NCBI GenBank assembly: GCA_947179265.1
Contig: CAMXBB010000066.1
Location: forward strand, 1 to 7,597
DNA length: 7,597 nucleotides
DNA from: an uncultured Bacillota bacterium
GTDB taxonomy: Bacteria; Bacillota_I; Bacilli_A; RF39; UBA660
Direction: 5' to 3'
In this document: in pieces, positions 1 through 6,497 of the stretch
How the letters are laid out: the number at the start of each line of letters is the position of its first letter
Numbering within the stretch: position 1 is the stretch's first letter
Made by a program: the position numbers and the translations under genes
Notes under the pieces: generated by a model
What the model saw: only the letters and a program-made list of their open reading frames with translations
What the model was told of the DNA's origin: nothing
The model's database searches: none

Positions 1-33
1 ATTCTTAATCTACTAATAGAATAATGATAGATG

Positions 34-63
34 AAAGGACATATTTATATATGTCTTTTAATT
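34..63. terminator. Probable rho-independent terminator of an upstream gene
   Basis: An 11-bp stem pairs 34-44 with 49-59 (one G-U pair) around a TTAT loop and ends in a TTTT run followed by AT-rich sequence. It lies ahead of the first promoter, so it probably ends a gene left of the window. No coding end for such a gene can be recognised in bases 1-33, which contain stops in all three forward frames. The stem is mostly A-T, so it may be weak. Confidence 0.5.
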
Positions 64-81
64 AATTATAGAAGTTTTGTG

Positions 82-110
82 TTGTAAATTAGTTTTATTT
101 TAGATAGAAT
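82..110 (+). promoter_or_regulatory. Promoter of the MoxR/VWA operon
   Basis: A -35 box TTGTAA (82-87, four of six matches to TTGACA) is followed by a 17-bp spacer and a -10 box TAGAAT (105-110, five of six matches to TATAAT). The expected start of transcription is near 117, giving a short leader of about 20 nt before the first gene. It sits between the upstream terminator-like hairpin and the first ribosome site, as expected for the sole promoter of a four-gene operon. No operator-like palindrome is evident around it. Confidence 0.6.
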
Positions 111-124
111 AGAGCTTAATTTAT

Positions 125-133
125 AGGAAGTGA
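125..133 (+). promoter_or_regulatory. Ribosome binding site that decides the first gene's start
   Basis: AGGAAGTGA matches the extended Shine-Dalgarno AGGAGGTGA with one mismatch. It ends directly against a TTG at 134 but 6 nt before the ATG at 140, so the ATG is the favoured initiator and the TTG is too close. Confidence 0.65.
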
Positions 134-139
134 TTGAAA

Positions 140-1213
140 ATGGCTACTAACAACATCTATGGATTTAATTTTGATTCAGTTAGTGAAGAAGACATAATAA
201 AAGGGGCAATATTAAGTAATGTAGCAGTATTTTTACATGGAAAATCTAGTGAAGGTAAGAGTGCTAGAGTAAAGCAACTTGATCCAGATTGTGAAGTAAT
301 ATACTTACGTAATGCTACTCCTGATAGTTTAAATGGAAAAAGTGTTTATAATCAAAGCACAGGAGAAATGATTGATGTAAAACCAAGTTGGTTGGTAAAA
401 GTTGAGAAGAGATGTGAAGAAGAACCAAATAAGATTCATATTATATTCTTCGATGAATTACCTAACGCTTTACATGCTATTCAAGGAATGGCCTTTAACA
501 TTATCTTAAATGGTGAAGTTAATGGTAAATGGAAGCTACCTGAGAATGCTAGAATAGCTGCTGCTGGTAATGAGATAAGTGATTCGGTATCAGCAAATAC
601 TTTAGCAGAACCTTTATTTAATCGTTTTGCACATGTTTATATTGAAACAACTCTAGATTCTTGGCTAGAATGGGCTAAAACTCCTAAGACTAGCTATCAA
701 AGATTAGATTATGAGAAAAAGGAAGAACCTGTTTTACCAATACATCCAGCAATATTTGCTTTTATCTCTACTAAAGCCAAAACTGGCATTAACATATTAA
801 GAACTAAATATGATGGAGTAAAACCTAATGCTGATCCGCGTAAATGGGAAATGGCATCGACCATTCTTTATAAAGTCGGAAATCCTGAGATGCTTCGCTC
901 ATTGGTTGGAGAATCTATAACCGCAGATTTTGTAGATTTCTGTAAGATTAGAATCGTAACTGTTAAAGATATTATTAATGGTAATTATTCTGATAATGAT
1001 ATTAATTGTGGTGTTGATAAAAAATACGCAACAATAGCTGCATTATCAGATGTTGACGAGGAAAATATTGAAGTTGTTCGTCAGTTTATTAAGAAGATGG
1101 GAACAGAAATATTGACGACATTTGATGATCTTTGGTGTAAAGGAGATCCAAAGAAAATTGCCATAATAGAACAGTTACGTACAGAAAGCTTAGCCTGGGG
1201 GAATCGACCATGA
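140..1213 (+). CDS. MoxR-like AAA+ ATPase
   Basis: A 357-residue AAA+ ATPase of the MoxR/AAA_5 (dynein-related) type, probably cytosolic and oligomeric, that uses ATP to remodel a partner. Residues numbered from the ATG at 140: Walker A GKSSEGKS at 34-41, Walker B IIFFDE with D105 and E106, sensor 1 Asn at about 144 (AAGN), arginine-finger motif EPLFNRF with R162, and a likely sensor 2 at R234 (DPRKW). All catalytic positions are present, so it should hydrolyse ATP. The C-terminal part from about 171 is the lid plus a family-specific extension. An in-frame TTG at 134 is possible but sits too close to the ribosome site. It overlaps the next gene by ATGA and lies two genes upstream of a VWA protein, the classical partner of MoxR ATPases. 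The substrate is unknown. Confidence 0.88.
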   Translation: MATNNIYGFNFDSVSEEDIIKGAILSNVAVFLHGKSSEGKSARVKQLDPDCEVIYLRNATPDSLNGKSVYNQSTGEMIDVKPSWLVKVEKRCEEEPNKIHIIFFDELPNALHAIQGMAFNIILNGEVNGKWKLPENARIAAAGNEISDSVSANTLAEPLFNRFAHVYIETTLDSWLEWAKTPKTSYQRLDYEKKEEPVLPIHPAIFAFISTKAKTGINILRTKYDGVKPNADPRKWEMASTILYKVGNPEMLRSLVGESITADFVDFCKIRIVTVKDIINGNYSDNDINCGVDKKYATIAALSDVDEENIEVVRQFIKKMGTEILTTFDDLWCKGDPKKIAIIEQLRTESLAWGNRP

Positions 1214-1605
1214 GCAGTGACGAATTAGTAAGATTAAAAGAGTTTATGAATAATACGGATTATCCGTTATTAGTGAGCAATTTTCCAAGTGAATTATATG
1301 AAGGTGCCGTAACCTTAGAAAGTGATATTGATGTAACTTTATTGAATGGACATTATGAAGGAATAAATTATGAACCTCCGCATTGGTTTAAGGTATTAGA
1401 GGAAAATGCTAAATTAGGTAAAAGTTTACTTATTATAAATAATATTGATGATTTAGCTTTAGATGAACAGATGAAGTTTGGTGAAATACTTAAATATCGT
1501 AAGATAAGTACTTTTGATTTACCTAAAAATGTTCAAATAATAGTAACTATCAAACCTTCAGGAAAAGTAGTAGAAGATATCTATTCATTACTTGTTCATA
1601 TATAA
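1210..1605 (+). CDS. Degenerate AAA-like protein without a P-loop (putative pseudo-ATPase)
   Basis: A 131-residue protein with no obvious named family. Its residues from about 57 onward align by eye with residues 82-144 of the ATPase immediately upstream: PHW against PSW, LLIINNIDDL against HIIFFDEL (the Walker B strand, DD in place of DE), and LPKNVQIIVTIK against LPENARIAAAGN (the sensor 1 strand, Asn lost). The stretch where Walker A should be (PLLVSNFPSE, about 19-28) has no GK[ST], and there is no arginine finger or lid domain. It therefore looks like a shortened AAA core that cannot bind or hydrolyse ATP normally. Its start overlaps the preceding stop (ATGA, 1210-1213), with a weak GGGGG ribosome site at 1197-1201, so translation is probably coupled. 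A structural or regulatory subunit of the ATPase ring is the likely role (inference). Confidence 0.75.
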   Translation: MSSDELVRLKEFMNNTDYPLLVSNFPSELYEGAVTLESDIDVTLLNGHYEGINYEPPHWFKVLEENAKLGKSLLIINNIDDLALDEQMKFGEILKYRKISTFDLPKNVQIIVTIKPSGKVVEDIYSLLVHI

Positions 1606-1614
1606 GAGGTTTTT

Positions 1615-2904
1615 ATGGGAAGATTGATCGATGAGATAAAAAGAGATGTCGTTAAACGATATCCCTTCTTTGGAAGCTTAGTAGAATGTCTAGATTATGT
1701 TGAAACAAGAAATTGTGTTGGATATAATGGTAAACCTACAGCAGCTACTAATGGAACGAAAATCTATTATCATCCGGATTTTGTTAAAAATCTATCCAAA
1801 GAACAAAGAACCTTTGTCTTTGCCCATGAGATATGTCATGTAGCATTTAATCATATGAAGCGTGGTGAAGGTAAAGATCAAGAAATATGGAATTATGCAA
1901 CAGATGCTGTTATCAATGCATTTTTAAAGAAAGATGGTTTAGAGTTTGTAGAGAATGTAGTAGATATTCCTTGGGCGATATATTACGATGCCGAAGAGAT
2001 GTACGAGAAGTTATTAAAGAAGAAACAAAAACAACAAAATAAAAAGAATGGTAAGAGCCAAGAAAATTCTAATGGAGATGTTGGTCATGATACTCACAGA
2101 ATGTGGGGAGAAAAAGATTTACCTAATGGAAATGAACAAGCAATCGAAGAGATTCAAAAAGAGTTTGGGAAATTAGGTAAGGAAAAGGTCTTAAACAAGA
2201 AAGAAACTAAAGAAGTTAAAGAAATATTAAAACATATAAAAGAAGCCCTTGAAAAAAGTTTTGGAGGAAAGGGTAATAGCTATGGATCTTCTCTTGATGG
2301 AGGAAATGTTACCAATAAAGATGAGATCCAATTTGAACCAGTTGGAAATGGTTATCCTCTTATCAATTGGCCACTTTTCTTAAAAAGACAAAAAGAGATT
2401 GTCGAACTTGATTGGTCATTTGAAAATGCTTATTTAGAAGATGGAGTAGTTCAAGCAACCTTAGAAGAACATGCATATAAGTTAACCTATGATACAGAGA
2501 TATTATTGGATACTAGTTTTTCAATATCAGATGAATTGTTGAGAAGTTTTTTACGAGAATGTAAAAATATTTTAAATTTTTCTAAAATTAAGGTTGGATG
2601 TTTTGATGTAGGATTCTATGGATTTAAAGAATTAAAAAGTATTGATGAAGTTGATAACTTTAAATTCGTTGGTAGAGGTGGAACTGATTTTGAAGTAGCA
2701 GTTAAAGCATTCTCTAAGGAATCTGATAATAAGATAATCTTCACCGATGGAGGTGCAAGAATGCCTGAGGAGAGTGATTATATTATTTGGGTAGTATTTG
2801 GTGATAAAAGAATAACTCCACCAAATGGTAAAGTTATCTATATAGATCCTACAGAATTGATAAGATTATGTGAAGAAAGAAAATTAGAGTTAGCAAAGAA
2901 ATGA
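1615..2904 (+). CDS. VWA-like domain metallopeptidase-type protein (COG3864/DUF2201)
   Basis: A 429-residue two-domain protein matching the DUF2201/COG3864 layout of 'predicted metal-dependent peptidases'. The N-terminal half has FAHEICHVAFNH, giving a zinc-type HExxH at 71-75 (H71, E72, H75) with a further H80, followed by WNYATDAVIN, whose D97 is a candidate third ligand. A Lys/Gln/Asn-rich low-complexity linker (about 133-155) and charged helices (about 175-215) follow. The C-terminal half (about 293-429) is VWA-like with a full MIDAS set: DTSFS (D299, S301, S303), T357 in GRGGTDF, and D378 in FTDGG. No signal peptide or membrane segment is seen, so it is cytosolic. It starts 9 bp after the pseudo-AAA gene with GAGGT at 1606-1610. 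It is probably the effector or adaptor of the MoxR ATPase. Peptidase activity is predicted from the motif only. Confidence 0.87.
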   Translation: MGRLIDEIKRDVVKRYPFFGSLVECLDYVETRNCVGYNGKPTAATNGTKIYYHPDFVKNLSKEQRTFVFAHEICHVAFNHMKRGEGKDQEIWNYATDAVINAFLKKDGLEFVENVVDIPWAIYYDAEEMYEKLLKKKQKQQNKKNGKSQENSNGDVGHDTHRMWGEKDLPNGNEQAIEEIQKEFGKLGKEKVLNKKETKEVKEILKHIKEALEKSFGGKGNSYGSSLDGGNVTNKDEIQFEPVGNGYPLINWPLFLKRQKEIVELDWSFENAYLEDGVVQATLEEHAYKLTYDTEILLDTSFSISDELLRSFLRECKNILNFSKIKVGCFDVGFYGFKELKSIDEVDNFKFVGRGGTDFEVAVKAFSKESDNKIIFTDGGARMPEESDYIIWVVFGDKRITPPNGKVIYIDPTELIRLCEERKLELAKK

Positions 2905-2914
2905 GAGTGGATAT

Positions 2915-4879
2915 ATGAAAAAGACAAGTTTAGTTGTAAGAAAGAAAAAAGATTATAATATAGGTGTTATACTAGGGAATACAGCCCTTGTTGATAATGA
3001 CCAAAAATCGGGATTATTAAATATAAAGAAAAATGCTTTGATTGGACCAATGAGAAGTTATCATACATACTATAGTGATAAGAACAAATTTTTTGTTCAA
3101 ACATATCAAGATAAATTTGCAAGTGATGATTGCAAAAATTTGGTTGAAAAAAATTTGGTTAGAGTTTTTGATGCTTTAGAAGAAGAGATGTTAATTGATG
3201 GACAAGAGCTTGTAAGTTGGATAGGTGAATATCATAATTGTTTTTCATCAAAATCATCTGATGGTAAATATCATATCTATGATGAAGGACGTGTTCGTAA
3301 ATATGGTGATTGGACTAAGGAGGAATTTGATGAGGTATCAGCATTATATACTCGTTACAATGATTCCTATGCAGTAGTAACTAGAAATGGTAAAAAAGGA
3401 CTTTACTTTGTTGGAGAAGGATTACTTACTTCAATCAGTTATGACAATATTGAGAAAATGCCAGGGATTATTCTTTATACTGATGGAACTACTAAATTCT
3501 TTGAATTTGATTCTGAAAGAACTAAAAAGAGTGTATTTTTTACAAGTATAAGCTACGATGAGAAGGATAATAAAATTGTTTATTGTAAGAGTGGTAATAA
3601 AATCTATGTTTATAATCTTGAATCCAAAGATCTTTTATTAAGCATAGAAGCTGATGATGTAAAGTATACTATGAAGTCAGGAGATAACTATAATGCTTAT
3701 AATGGAGAGTTCTTCTTTATATTCACTAAGAATGGAAAAAGTGGAATAGCATCTTCCAATATCAATTATAATATCAGAAATTCTGAAAACCCTAATCCGG
3801 TTCAAACAACAATCTTATCAAATGAATATGATGAGATTGTAAAATCGAAGTATGCAAATTTCTTCTATATTCGTAAAGGAGAAAAATGGGGACTATTCTT
3901 TGGTGATGCTCAAAAATCAAAAGTTGTTGAACCTACTTATGATGATATCGATTATATTCAAAATTACATCTTCAGATTTCATAATGGAGGTAAATCAACT
4001 ATTGCCATTGTAAATGCTTATAATGACTTTACGACTTTGGTTTCTGATATTGATGATATTACACATACTAGAATAGGTACAATATTTAAGAAAAACGACA
4101 AATATGGTATCGTATTTACAGATAGCGATAGTTATGAAAAAGTAATCGATGAAGATTTTGATAGTGTTGAAGTTGTAGCAGGAAATTATTTTCTTGTAAC
4201 TAAAGATGGTAAAAAAGGAGTAATTCATTTAGGAGAAATAATTATTCCATTGGAATATAGTGATATAGAGCTTGGTGGATATTATGACCAATATCATGAT
4301 TTATCTGATGCCAAGATGATCTATTTTGCTTTGAAAAAAGAAGATGGAACATATTCATTGGCAAAACGTCAAAATTATAATTATCGCAGTTCAAATAAAG
4401 ATTGTGCTGTAAAATTTGTAGAAAATCATACTTATAATGATATAAGATTCTTTAGAGATATTATGGTTCTTACGGATGATAATGGAACTATCATTTATGA
4501 CTATGAAGAGAACACACTAAAGAAGTATCATGAAGCAACAGAGGTAATAGCTTTCCCTAAATTAGATGAATATGAACATGAAAAAGAAATGTATTATTGT
4601 ATTGATGGTGTCTATTATTTCTATAAAGACGGTAAGTTCGAAGAGATTCATACTGAAGAGATGGATTGCTTTATAACAACATATGAAACAGATACTGAAA
4701 GCTATGAAGCAAAGACGTTCAATAAAAGAGAACATGATAAATTTTGTGACGAGATTGATGGATATGATGATGAAAAGGCTCAAGAAACTTTGAAAAATTA
4801 TGCTAGTAATATATATCAATTACGCAATAAATATTCTTCACTATCATTAAAATTGACTACAAAGACAGATAAAAAGTAG
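2915..4879 (+). CDS. WG-like beta-repeat protein
   Basis: A 654-residue, Tyr/Asp/Lys-rich protein with no signal peptide or membrane segment. It contains repeating units of the WG (KWG) type: a beta strand, a turn xxGKxG, a second strand, then a P-x-x-Y-D-x-I/V segment. The clearest units begin near residues 152 (TRNGKKGLY ... SYDNIE), 266 (TKNGKSGIA ... NEYDEIV), 316 (RKGEKWGLF ... PTYDDIDYI), 387 (KKNDKYGIV ... DFDSVEVV) and 424 (TKDGKKGVI ... LEYSDIEL), with weaker ones near 468, 515 and 557. Only the 316 unit keeps the canonical Trp-Gly; elsewhere Trp is replaced by Lys, Ser or Tyr. The C-terminus (about 598-654) is charged and probably helical. It starts 10 bp after the VWA-peptidase and ends in the operon terminator. 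It is likely a scaffold or recognition module or a substrate; its actual function is unknown. Confidence 0.75.
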   Translation: MKKTSLVVRKKKDYNIGVILGNTALVDNDQKSGLLNIKKNALIGPMRSYHTYYSDKNKFFVQTYQDKFASDDCKNLVEKNLVRVFDALEEEMLIDGQELVSWIGEYHNCFSSKSSDGKYHIYDEGRVRKYGDWTKEEFDEVSALYTRYNDSYAVVTRNGKKGLYFVGEGLLTSISYDNIEKMPGIILYTDGTTKFFEFDSERTKKSVFFTSISYDEKDNKIVYCKSGNKIYVYNLESKDLLLSIEADDVKYTMKSGDNYNAYNGEFFFIFTKNGKSGIASSNINYNIRNSENPNPVQTTILSNEYDEIVKSKYANFFYIRKGEKWGLFFGDAQKSKVVEPTYDDIDYIQNYIFRFHNGGKSTIAIVNAYNDFTTLVSDIDDITHTRIGTIFKKNDKYGIVFTDSDSYEKVIDEDFDSVEVVAGNYFLVTKDGKKGVIHLGEIIIPLEYSDIELGGYYDQYHDLSDAKMIYFALKKEDGTYSLAKRQNYNYRSSNKDCAVKFVENHTYNDIRFFRDIMVLTDDNGTIIYDYEENTLKKYHEATEVIAFPKLDEYEHEKEMYYCIDGVYYFYKDGKFEEIHTEEMDCFITTYETDTESYEAKTFNKREHDKFCDEIDGYDDEKAQETLKNYASNIYQLRNKYSSLSLKLTTKTDKK

Positions 4880-4900
4880 ATTTCAATATCTACTTTTTTT
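4871..4900 (+). terminator. Rho-independent terminator of the MoxR/VWA operon
   Basis: A perfect 11-bp stem pairs 4871-4881 with 4888-4898 around the 6-nt loop TTCAAT and runs into seven T residues (4894-4900). The stop codon of the WG-repeat gene (TAG, 4877-4879) lies inside the 5' arm. This separates the first four genes from the hydrolase/flavodoxin group, although an A-T-rich stem may allow some read-through. Confidence 0.8.
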
Positions 4901-4910
4901 GTGATATTAT
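4882..4910 (+). promoter_or_regulatory. Candidate extended -10 promoter for the hydrolase gene
   Basis: TGATATTAT (4902-4910) is an extended -10 element (TG, one base, TATTAT at 4905-4910). A 17-bp spacer places the weak -35 TTCAAT (4882-4887, three of six matches) exactly in the loop of the preceding terminator. Transcription would begin near 4917, just ahead of the AAGGTGG ribosome site at 4918, so the leader would be very short. Confidence 0.42.
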
Positions 4911-4929
4911 ATTTATAAGGTGGATATTT

Positions 4930-5829
4930 GTGAAAAAGATTATAAGAATTCTAATAATTATTGTCACCCTTATTATTTTTAGTGGGGGAATATTTTACTA
5001 TTTTCGAGAAAAGGATGAATATAAAGTTTTAGAACCTACAAAGGTAGATATCTTAGGCCATGAATCATATGTTTATATTCCAGAGCATGCTGAAGGTGAA
5101 AAGCTTCCTTTAGTTGTAACATTTCATGGTAGAGGTGGAAGTGCACTTGAGGTAGTATATAAATGTGGGTGGGACCATATGGCATATAAGGAAAAATTTA
5201 TTGTAGTATCACCACAATATGATGGATATGCCAATCCTTATACGATAACTGATGAGTTAATAGAAATAGTAAAATATGCAATAGAAATTTATGATGTTGA
5301 CGAATCAAGAGTATATGCATCAGGCTTTTCTATGGGTGGGGCTGCATCTTTAGCTTTAGCACGAGATTATCCAGAATACTTTGCTGGAATAGCGCCATTT
5401 GGATGGATGTTTGATGCTCCAGATAAAGATGATGTTTATGAAAACTATGATATGCCTTTCCTAATCATTCAAGGTACAAATGAATTTACATATGAAGATG
5501 AGTATGGAAATATGGCTATTCATCAAGAAGAGCAAAAAGCAGTAAGATCACTACTTTTATATAATGAATTGATTAATGAAGAAGATCAAACCGATTTAAA
5601 GAAATATCCATTCTGGGGATTTATTGGAGATGAAGAAGATACTATTCATGGCAATGGACAAAATTGGTATGTTAATACTTTTTACAAGGACGGATATGAT
5701 AATCCTTTTGGAAAACTTATTGAAAGAGAGAATGGCGAACATACTAAAGATCGTTTCTCGTCTAAATTAGCTTGGGAACTTTTATCTCATTATAAAAGAG
5801 TTGATGGAGAGATAATGGAAATTGATTAG
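4930..5829 (+). CDS. Membrane-anchored alpha/beta hydrolase (esterase/PHB-depolymerase-like)
   Basis: A 299-residue serine hydrolase with an N-terminal membrane segment. MKK is followed by a hydrophobic stretch at about 4-24 with no lipobox Cys, so the catalytic domain probably faces outward, tethered by an uncleaved anchor or released by cleavage. Core motifs are FHGRGG at 65-70 (oxyanion hole), GFSMG at 132-136 with nucleophile S134, and a likely catalytic His at H271 (GEHTKDR). The usual acid position after the late strand reads GTNEF rather than GTND, so E185 or a nearby acidic residue would have to complete the triad. The overall pattern resembles the prolyl-oligopeptidase/PHB-depolymerase/feruloyl-esterase group (COG3509/COG4099 style); the substrate cannot be deduced. 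The GTG start at 4930 follows AAGGTGG by 5 nt and gives a sensible membrane N-terminus. The next gene follows after 56 bp. Confidence 0.82.
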   Translation: MKKIIRILIIIVTLIIFSGGIFYYFREKDEYKVLEPTKVDILGHESYVYIPEHAEGEKLPLVVTFHGRGGSALEVVYKCGWDHMAYKEKFIVVSPQYDGYANPYTITDELIEIVKYAIEIYDVDESRVYASGFSMGGAASLALARDYPEYFAGIAPFGWMFDAPDKDDVYENYDMPFLIIQGTNEFTYEDEYGNMAIHQEEQKAVRSLLLYNELINEEDQTDLKKYPFWGFIGDEEDTIHGNGQNWYVNTFYKDGYDNPFGKLIERENGEHTKDRFSSKLAWELLSHYKRVDGEIMEID

Positions 5830-5830
5830 A

Positions 5831-5859
5831 TTGCATATCGATGAAAGTAATGTTATATT
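5831..5859 (+). promoter_or_regulatory. Candidate promoter for the flavodoxin pair
   Basis: TTGCAT (5831-5836) is separated by 17 bp from TATATT (5854-5859, five of six matches), which has an upstream TG at 5851-5852 making an extended -10. The start would be near 5866, a few bases before the strong AAAGGAGAT ribosome site at 5871-5879. The gap has no terminator hairpin, so read-through from the hydrolase gene is also likely. Confidence 0.5.
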
Positions 5860-5885
5860 AGAAATAGAATAAAGGAGATAATAAG

Positions 5886-6488
5886 ATGAATAAGAAAGTT
5901 TTAGCGATAGTAGGAGTAATTTTAGTAGTAGCTATTGTTGGCGTAATTGCATTTTTTAAATTAAAAGAGGATGAAAAATATGATATTGATATCAAAGATA
6001 AGAAAATCCTAGTGGTATATTATTCAGCTCAAAATCATACGGAAACTGTTGCTAAAAAAATAGCAGAGAAGTTAGATGCTGATGTGTTTAAAATTGAAGC
6101 TGTAAATCCATACAGTGAAGATGATTTAAACTATCATAATAAAGAAGCACGATGTTATAAAGAGCATGATGATGAATCACTAAGAGACATAGAGCTTATT
6201 TCGACTAATGTAGAAAATTGGGATGAATATGACATTGTCTTAATTGGATACCCTATATGGTGGGGTATTGCAGCATGGCCAGTAAACAACTTTATTAAGG
6301 ATAATAATTTTGAAGGTAAAACTATAATTCCGTTCTGTACATCAGGTTCTTCAGGTCTAGGAGAGAGTGGTAAATTATTAAGTGAAATGGCTGGTAGTGG
6401 AAATTGGCTAACTGGAAAAAGATTCAGTAGTAATGCTAGTGATGATGATATAACTAATTGGGTTAACAATATAAAGTCAGGTAAATAG
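5886..6488 (+). CDS. Membrane-anchored flavodoxin-family protein
   Basis: A 200-residue protein: MNKK, a hydrophobic segment at about 5-24 without a lipobox Cys, a charged linker, then a Flavodoxin_4-type domain from about 40. FMN-binding motifs are the phosphate loop YYSAQNHTETVA at 45-56, the isoalloxazine loop GYPIWWG at 121-127, and the second loop CTSGSSGLG at 151-159. It should bind FMN and carry out one- or two-electron transfer. Lys residues before the membrane segment and an acidic linker after it favour an N-in orientation, with the flavin domain outside the cytoplasm, an unusual place for a flavodoxin. The ATG at 5886 follows AAAGGAGAT by 6 nt. A second flavodoxin starts 9 bp after its stop, so the two are almost certainly co-translated. 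The electron donor and acceptor are unknown. Confidence 0.87.
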   Translation: MNKKVLAIVGVILVVAIVGVIAFFKLKEDEKYDIDIKDKKILVVYYSAQNHTETVAKKIAEKLDADVFKIEAVNPYSEDDLNYHNKEARCYKEHDDESLRDIELISTNVENWDEYDIVLIGYPIWWGIAAWPVNNFIKDNNFEGKTIIPFCTSGSSGLGESGKLLSEMAGSGNWLTGKRFSSNASDDDITNWVNNIKSGK

Positions 6489-6492
6489 GAGA
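6487..6492 (+). promoter_or_regulatory. Ribosome binding site fixing the GTG start of the second flavodoxin
   Basis: AGGAGA overlaps the stop of the preceding gene (TAG, 6486-6488) and lies 5 nt before GTG at 6498. The nearby ATG at 6496 is in another frame and hits a stop after one further codon, so GTG is the start. Confidence 0.7.
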
Positions 6493-6497
6493 TACAT

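Noticed and set aside
1..33. Possible end of an upstream coding region
   Set aside because: Stops occur in all three forward frames and too few codons remain to recognise any protein.
134..139. TTG start two codons upstream of the ATPase ATG
   Set aside because: It directly abuts the Shine-Dalgarno sequence at 125-133, leaving no spacer; ATG at 140 has normal spacing.
3995..4228. Minus-strand ORF of 77 codons
   Set aside because: Lies wholly inside the WG-repeat gene, has low-complexity Ile/Phe/Tyr-rich translation expected from the antisense of AT-rich coding DNA, and shows no family resemblance.
4562..4819. Minus-strand ORF of 85 codons, very hydrophobic
   Set aside because: Antisense of the charged C-terminus of the WG-repeat gene; the apparent membrane character arises because GAA/AAA/GAT codons read as TTC/TTT/ATC in reverse.
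6155..6469. Minus-strand ORF of 104 codons
   Set aside because: Antisense shadow of the anchored flavodoxin, which has clear FMN motifs on the plus strand.
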